A stretch of DNA of 9,597 nucleotides from Chloroflexota bacterium. Lineage in GTDB: Bacteria > Chloroflexota > Anaerolineae > Anaerolineales > Villigracilaceae. Shown one piece after another: positions 6,247-9,597 of this stretch; position 1 is the stretch's first letter, and every line of letters begins with the position of its first letter. The notes under the pieces were generated by a model. The model saw nothing but the letters and a program-made list of their open reading frames with translations. It was not told the DNA's origin and made no database searches. Location of the stretch: assembly GCA_016191895.1 (NCBI GenBank), contig JACPVD010000348.1, positions 1 through 9,597 on the forward strand, given 5' to 3'. Made by a program: the position numbers and the translations under genes.

Positions 6247-7071
6247 TTACGGTGTGGGAGTATCCAGGGAGATGATGGGCAGTGTGCCTGTGGTCGTGGG
6301 CGTGGAAAGATCGCCCAGCACAATGAATCGCCCGACCACCTTCCATTCGTAGCCCATGAAAATCCGCACCTCATACGTTCCAGCCTGCCAGGCGCCGTCT
6401 GGGTGTGAACATTCTGTGGAACCGCCGATGCCGCCGGTGCCGCCGTCCCAGGGCTTGGTTTCATAACAAGTCGTTAATTGGCCGTCGCGATACCAGAGCG
6501 CAGTCCATTGCGCGCCGGGGATGGTGTTGTTATAGTCGAATCCGCCGTACATTTTTTCGATGGGAAGTTCGAACACCGTTTTCGGATCCACCGGGTTCAA
6601 ACCGTCGAACTCCGTGGAAAATTGAATCGCTGTAAACACCGCCTCGGGATTCGGGGTGATCGCTCCCTGCTGAAACAAGGCTTCGATCGCGAGAGGCAAA
6701 AACGGGGTCAACGTCAGCGTTGGGGTGTCGGTGACAAGCGGCGTATTCGTCTGCGAGGGAATGGGGGTGATCGTCGGCGTGAGCGTGATGGTGGGGGTGA
6801 GGGTGATGGTGGGCGTCAGTGTGGGCGTGGGCGACGGCGGAAACACATCGTACACGATCGGCTCCCCCCAGAAAGGAATCCAGATCGCGCAGGCAAACAA
6901 CAGCAGGGCGATAATGAACAGCCGCGCCGCGTTGGCGTTATGCATTTTCCGCAAACCGTAAAACGAAAGTTTGCGCGCGCCCTGCATCGTACGAATCGAC
7001 GAGCGGACAAGAAAAGCCCCGGCAAGCGCGATCAATACCGAAATGGCGCTGATGCCGCCGTGAATATCCAT
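6247..7071 (-). CDS. Membrane protein with Thr/Pro-repeat linker and external domain (274 aa)
   Basis: Hydrophobic segments at about 6-24 and 50-67 flank a basic loop (23-49), which should lie in the cytoplasm by the positive-inside rule, leaving the rest outside. Residues 79-123 are almost entirely Thr, Pro, Leu and Ile, including three copies of LTPTIT (85-102), and form an extended, possibly glycosylated spacer. The external domain (about 130-253) has two cysteines (202 and 221) that could form a disulfide, a Gly-rich loop between them, and ends WQAGTYEVRIFMGYEWKVVG followed by RFIV, which resembles a beta-sandwich strand pair. A short Thr/Pro tail follows. The domain may sense or bind something at the cell surface, but no family was recognised. 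TATAAT ends 7 bases before the ATG, so the mRNA is probably leaderless. Confidence 0.75.
   Translation of the reverse strand: MDIHGGISAISVLIALAGAFLVRSSIRTMQGARKLSFYGLRKMHNANAARLFIIALLLFACAIWIPFWGEPIVYDVFPPSPTPTLTPTITLTPTITLTPTITPIPSQTNTPLVTDTPTLTLTPFLPLAIEALFQQGAITPNPEAVFTAIQFSTEFDGLNPVDPKTVFELPIEKMYGGFDYNNTIPGAQWTALWYRDGQLTTCYETKPWDGGTGGIGGSTECSHPDGAWQAGTYEVRIFMGYEWKVVGRFIVLGDLSTPTTTGTLPIISLDTPTP
6766..6819 (-). repeat. Three 18-bp tandem repeats coding LTPTIT
   Basis: On the minus strand three 18-base units encode Leu-Thr-Pro-Thr-Ile-Thr in frame (residues 85-102 of the membrane protein). The units differ by only a few bases, which suggests recent slippage or unequal exchange. Copy number may vary between strains, changing the spacer length. 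Confidence 0.75.
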
Positions 7072-7078
7072 GCGCCGG

Positions 7079-7084
7079 ATTATA
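7079..7084 (-). promoter_or_regulatory. -10 box for the membrane protein gene (leaderless)
   Basis: TATAAT on the minus strand sits at -13 to -8 relative to the A of the ATG at 7071, so transcription should start at or next to the start codon. No Shine-Dalgarno sequence fits between. No clear -35 box is seen. Confidence 0.6.
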
Positions 7085-7128
7085 AACGTTAAAGAAGGGG
7101 AAATGGGGTGTTTTGACCGCAGGTATTA

Positions 7129-7134
7129 TATAAT
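7129..7134 (+). promoter_or_regulatory. -10 box for the isopentenyl phosphate kinase gene (leaderless)
   Basis: A perfect TATAAT lies at -12 to -7 relative to the A of the ATG at 7141, the exact spacing for transcription to begin at that A. There is no Shine-Dalgarno sequence. TTGACC (7113-7118) resembles a -35 box but is only 10 bases upstream, too close for the usual sigma factor. Confidence 0.65.
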
Positions 7135-7140
7135 AAGCGC

Positions 7141-7974
7141 ATGACAACCGAACTCATCCTCCTCAAACTGGGCGGATCGCTAATTACCGACAAAGATACC
7201 CCCTACACCCCAAGACTGGATAAACTCAACAGCCTCGCGCTGGAAATAAAAGCGGTTCTCGATTCGACCCCGGGCCTGCTCCTGATTCTGGGGCACGGAT
7301 CCGGCTCCTTTGGGCATGTGGAGGCAAAGAAGTACGGCACGCGCGATGGACTAAAAAAAGATTCACCGCAAAGGGGCGAAGAGCGCGAAGAAAAAAATTA
7401 TTGGAAGGGATTCGCCGAGGTGCGTTATCAGGCGGCGGAGTTGACCCGCCATGTGATGAGAGCATTGCTCGAGTCCGGCATATCGGCGATTCCGTTTTCG
7501 CCGTCGGGGTCGATGGTTTCCACAAATCGAAAAGTCACATCGCATAACAGCCTTGCCATACGCAAGGCGCTGGAGGCCGGCCTGCTCCCGGTTGTGCATG
7601 GCGATGTGGCGTTCGATGAAACGCTGGGAGGGACGATCCTCTCGACAGAGGATGTCTTTGCGTTTTTGGCGGGGGAGTTTTCAGCGACGCGAATTCTATT
7701 GGCGGGGATCGAGGCCGGGGTGTGGGAGGATTTCCCGGCGAGGACAAGGCTGGTTAAACAGATTCAATTGTCAGATTACGAAAGGATGCGTTCCGGCATC
7801 GGCGGCTCGGCCAGCACAGATGTCACCGGCGGGATGAAGGCGAAAGTCGAGGAAATGCTGGCGTTAATCCAAAGAAATGCGGGTTTGACAGTCCAGATTT
7901 TTTCCGCGCTGGAAGACGGGCATTTGACACGGGCGCTGAGAGGGGAAAACGTGGGCACCCTGCTGACAGGATGA
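7141..7974 (+). CDS. Isopentenyl phosphate kinase
   Basis: The enzyme phosphorylates isopentenyl phosphate with ATP to isopentenyl diphosphate, the last step of the alternative mevalonate pathway. It belongs to the amino acid kinase fold. Visible motifs are LKLGGSLIT (8-16, nucleotide-binding Lys and glycines), GHGSGSFGH (51-59, where His59 corresponds to the catalytic histidine of archaeal enzymes), [20 protein letters not shown] (134-153), HGDVAFD (153-159), [10 protein letters not shown] (163-172) and [15 protein letters not shown] (226-240). The histidine and the overall motif set separate it from glutamate 5-kinase, UMP kinase and fosfomycin kinase. At 277 residues it is slightly longer than archaeal forms (about 260), mainly because of a charged loop at 73-88 encoded by a short repeat. 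The start is fixed by the TATAAT just upstream. No other mevalonate-pathway gene lies nearby. Confidence 0.9.
   Translation: MTTELILLKLGGSLITDKDTPYTPRLDKLNSLALEIKAVLDSTPGLLLILGHGSGSFGHVEAKKYGTRDGLKKDSPQRGEEREEKNYWKGFAEVRYQAAELTRHVMRALLESGISAIPFSPSGSMVSTNRKVTSHNSLAIRKALEAGLLPVVHGDVAFDETLGGTILSTEDVFAFLAGEFSATRILLAGIEAGVWEDFPARTRLVKQIQLSDYERMRSGIGGSASTDVTGGMKAKVEEMLALIQRNAGLTVQIFSALEDGHLTRALRGENVGTLLTG
7364..7397 (+). repeat. GCRAAG-type repeat inside the kinase gene
   Basis: GCAAAG (7368-7373), GCGAAG (7376-7381) and GCGAAG (7385-7390) recur at 8- and 9-base spacing and lead into an A-run. The stretch encodes residues 75-86, the extra [11 protein letters not shown] loop. It resembles CCGCAAAGnCGCGAAG interspersed repeats that I recall from environmental bacterial genomes, here accommodated in frame. 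That link is from memory and unverified. Confidence 0.45.
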
Positions 7975-8062
7975 CAAAAACAGGAAGAAACACTCTTGCT
8001 TTTTTTGTGAAAAATTGGATAATAGGGGTTGCCAAATTATATATAATCCACAAGGAGATTCC
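7975..8062 (+). promoter_or_regulatory. Promoter and leader region of fhs
   Basis: Two promoter candidates are visible. TTGCTT (7996-8001) and GATAAT (8018-8023) are 16 bases apart and would start transcription near 8030, leaving a leader of about 33 bases. A perfect TATAAT (8042-8047) lies further down but would start transcription near 8054, inside the ribosome binding site, so it is less likely to serve this gene. AAGGAG (8052-8057) lies 5 bases before the ATG. A weak AAGA/TCTT hairpin followed by a T-run (about 7984-8007) might end the kinase transcript. Confidence 0.4.
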
Positions 8063-9597
8063 ATGGCTACAAAAGCGAAATCTGCAAAGAAAGCCGTAAA
8101 GACAAAAGCGAAGAAGGTTGTCGCAAAAAAGGCGGTTATGAAGAAAACAGCCGTAAAACAGGCGGCGTTCAAGCCGATTAAATTGAAACTTGTCCGCCCC
8201 GTGCCATCGGACATCGAAATCGCGCAGGCGTCGGATATCAAGCCCATTATGGTGATCGCCGGGGAACTCGGCATTCGCCCGAACGAGCTGGAGTTATACG
8301 GGCCGTACAAGGCCAAGATCAAACTGGAAATTCTCGAGCGACTAAAGAACAAGCCAGGCGGCAAATATGTTGACGTGACCGCCATCACCCCCACGCCGCT
8401 GGGCGAAGGCAAGACCACCACAACCGTCGGCCTGGCGCAGGCGCTTGGCGCGCATCTGGGGAAGACGGTCATCGCCGCCATTCGCCAACCCTCGCAGGGA
8501 CCGACCTTCGGCATCAAAGGCGGCGCAGCAGGCGGCGGTTATTCGCAAATCATCCCAATGGAAGATTTCAACCTGCACCTGACGGGCGACATTCACGCCA
8601 TCACTGCGGCGCACAATCTCGTCGCCGCCGCGCTCGATGTGCGCGTGATGCATGAAAAAGAGCAGGATGACGAAAAACTTTTCAACGCGCTCTGCCCGCT
8701 CGACAAAAAAGGCAATCGCAGGTTCTCCCCCACCATGCTAAGGCGTTTGAAGAAACTCGGAATCGAGAAGACCGATCCCAACGATCTGACGCCCGAAGAG
8801 CGCAGCCGATTCGCCCGCCTCGACATTGACGAATCCACCATCACCTGGCGGCGCGTGGTTGACGTGAACGACCGCTTCCTGCGCGAGATCGAAGTGGGGC
8901 GAGGCAAGGACGAAACCGGTCACGCGCACATGTCGGGTTACGATATCACGGTCGCTTCGGAGATCATGGCGATCCTCGCGCTGACCACTTCGCTCGAAGA
9001 CATGCGCGAGCGCTTCGGGCGCATGGTGGTGGCGACGAACAAACGCGGCGATGCCGTCACTGCGGAAGACCTCGGTGTGGCGGGAGCCGTCACCGTATTG
9101 ATGAAGGACGCGATCAAACCCAACCTGATGCAGACGCTCGAAGGCACGCCGGCCACCGTTCACGCGGGACCGTTCGCGAATATCGCGCACGGCAACAGCT
9201 CCATCATCGCGGACAAGATCGCTCTCAAACTGGTCGGCAAGGACGGTTTTGTCGTCACCGAATCCGGCTTCGGCGCAGACATCGGCATGGAAAAATTCTT
9301 CGACATCAAATGCCGTTATTCCGGGTTGATTCCGCATGTAGTGGTGCTGGTTGCCACGATCCGCGCGCTCAAGATGCATGGCGGCGGACCAAAAGTGGTG
9401 GCGGGCAAACCACTCCAATCTGAATATACCGATGAAAATCTCAATCTGCTGCGCGCTGGCCTGCCCAACCTGGAACGTCACATCGAGAACGCGCTCAAAT
9501 TCGGCATCAATGTGGTGGTGGCGGTCAACTCGTTTGTCACCGACACCCCCGCCGAAGTGGAATTGGTGCGTCAGGCCGCGCTGAAAATGGGCGCAGT
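8063..9597 (+). CDS. fhs: Formate-tetrahydrofolate ligase, 3' end outside window
   Basis: The enzyme joins formate to tetrahydrofolate using ATP, giving 10-formyl-THF for purine synthesis, formyl-Met-tRNA or the methyl branch of one-carbon metabolism. About 511 codons are present and roughly 120 are missing by comparison with the eukaryotic-type enzyme. Motifs include VPSDIEIAQ (47-55), [10 protein letters not shown] (77-86), the ATP-binding loop [11 protein letters not shown] (111-121), [20 protein letters not shown] (141-160), [12 protein letters not shown] (175-186), [45 protein letters not shown] and ALKMHGGG. Residues 196-256 include a segment absent from Moorella-type enzymes but present in eukaryotic C1-THF synthase. 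An unusual Lys/Ala-rich tail (1-42) precedes the catalytic region. The start has AAGGAG at good spacing; an internal ATG at 8138 (residue 26) is a weaker alternative. Confidence 0.95.
   Translation, partial: MATKAKSAKKAVKTKAKKVVAKKAVMKKTAVKQAAFKPIKLKLVRPVPSDIEIAQASDIKPIMVIAGELGIRPNELELYGPYKAKIKLEILERLKNKPGGKYVDVTAITPTPLGEGKTTTTVGLAQALGAHLGKTVIAAIRQPSQGPTFGIKGGAAGGGYSQIIPMEDFNLHLTGDIHAITAAHNLVAAALDVRVMHEKEQDDEKLFNALCPLDKKGNRRFSPTMLRRLKKLGIEKTDPNDLTPEERSRFARLDIDESTITWRRVVDVNDRFLREIEVGRGKDETGHAHMSGYDITVASEIMAILALTTSLEDMRERFGRMVVATNKRGDAVTAEDLGVAGAVTVLMKDAIKPNLMQTLEGTPATVHAGPFANIAHGNSSIIADKIALKLVGKDGFVVTESGFGADIGMEKFFDIKCRYSGLIPHVVVLVATIRALKMHGGGPKVVAGKPLQSEYTDENLNLLRAGLPNLERHIENALKFGINVVVAVNSFVTDTPAEVELVRQAALKMGA

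Noticed and set aside
6478..7092. 204-codon plus-strand frame rich in Arg and Gly
   Set aside because: It is the antisense of the Thr/Pro-rich membrane protein; the composition comes from its repeat linker.
1..9597. CRISPR array, tRNA or rRNA gene
   Set aside because: No regularly spaced direct repeats with unique spacers, and no cloverleaf or rRNA-like sequence was seen by eye.

Overview
The window is bacterial chromosome of moderately high GC, densely coded on both strands. The best guess for the source is Chloroflexota, probably an Anaerolineae-type genome. The clues are indirect: a bacterial isopentenyl phosphate kinase (known from Chloroflexota such as Roseiflexus), an exported protein with a Thr/Pro-rich linker of the style common in that phylum, -10 boxes placed for leaderless transcripts, and interspersed hairpin repeats between genes. 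No rRNA or other marker gene is present, so the assignment is inference.

Layout. Positions 1-499 hold no convincing gene. They carry a nested inverted repeat that looks like a REPIN (26-183), a pair of competing hairpins (236-286) and a short leader. From 500 to 4689 four genes run on the plus strand with gaps of 24 and 45 bases and a 4-base overlap: a small TPR-like protein, a paralogous TPR-like module fused to a membrane anchor, and two different membrane-anchored SPFH/Band-7-like proteins. This cassette is the least familiar part of the window and the best candidate for an undescribed system, perhaps a two-subunit SPFH membrane scaffold with TPR adaptors. A perfect 15-bp hairpin (4703-4735) closes it.

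Next is psuG (pseudouridine-5'-phosphate glycosidase, plus strand), whose 3' end overlaps by 14 bases the end of a convergent hotdog-fold thioesterase gene. Upstream of the thioesterase on the minus strand lies a two-helix membrane protein with a Thr/Pro repeat linker and an external domain. That gene and the plus-strand isopentenyl phosphate kinase gene diverge from a 69-base spacer in which both -10 boxes lie so close to the ATG that both mRNAs should be leaderless. The kinase carries an in-frame charged loop encoded by a GCRAAG-type repeat. The window ends inside an fhs gene for formate-tetrahydrofolate ligase. Its sequence resembles the synthetase domain of eukaryotic C1-THF synthase more than the acetogen enzymes, and it begins with a 42-residue lysine/alanine tail.

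The second half is a set of separate housekeeping or salvage functions (pseudouridine breakdown, acyl-CoA hydrolysis, isoprenoid precursor synthesis, one-carbon metabolism) rather than one pathway. Only the 500-4689 block looks like a functional unit. All identifications come from reading the sequence and from memory of the families; no database search was run.
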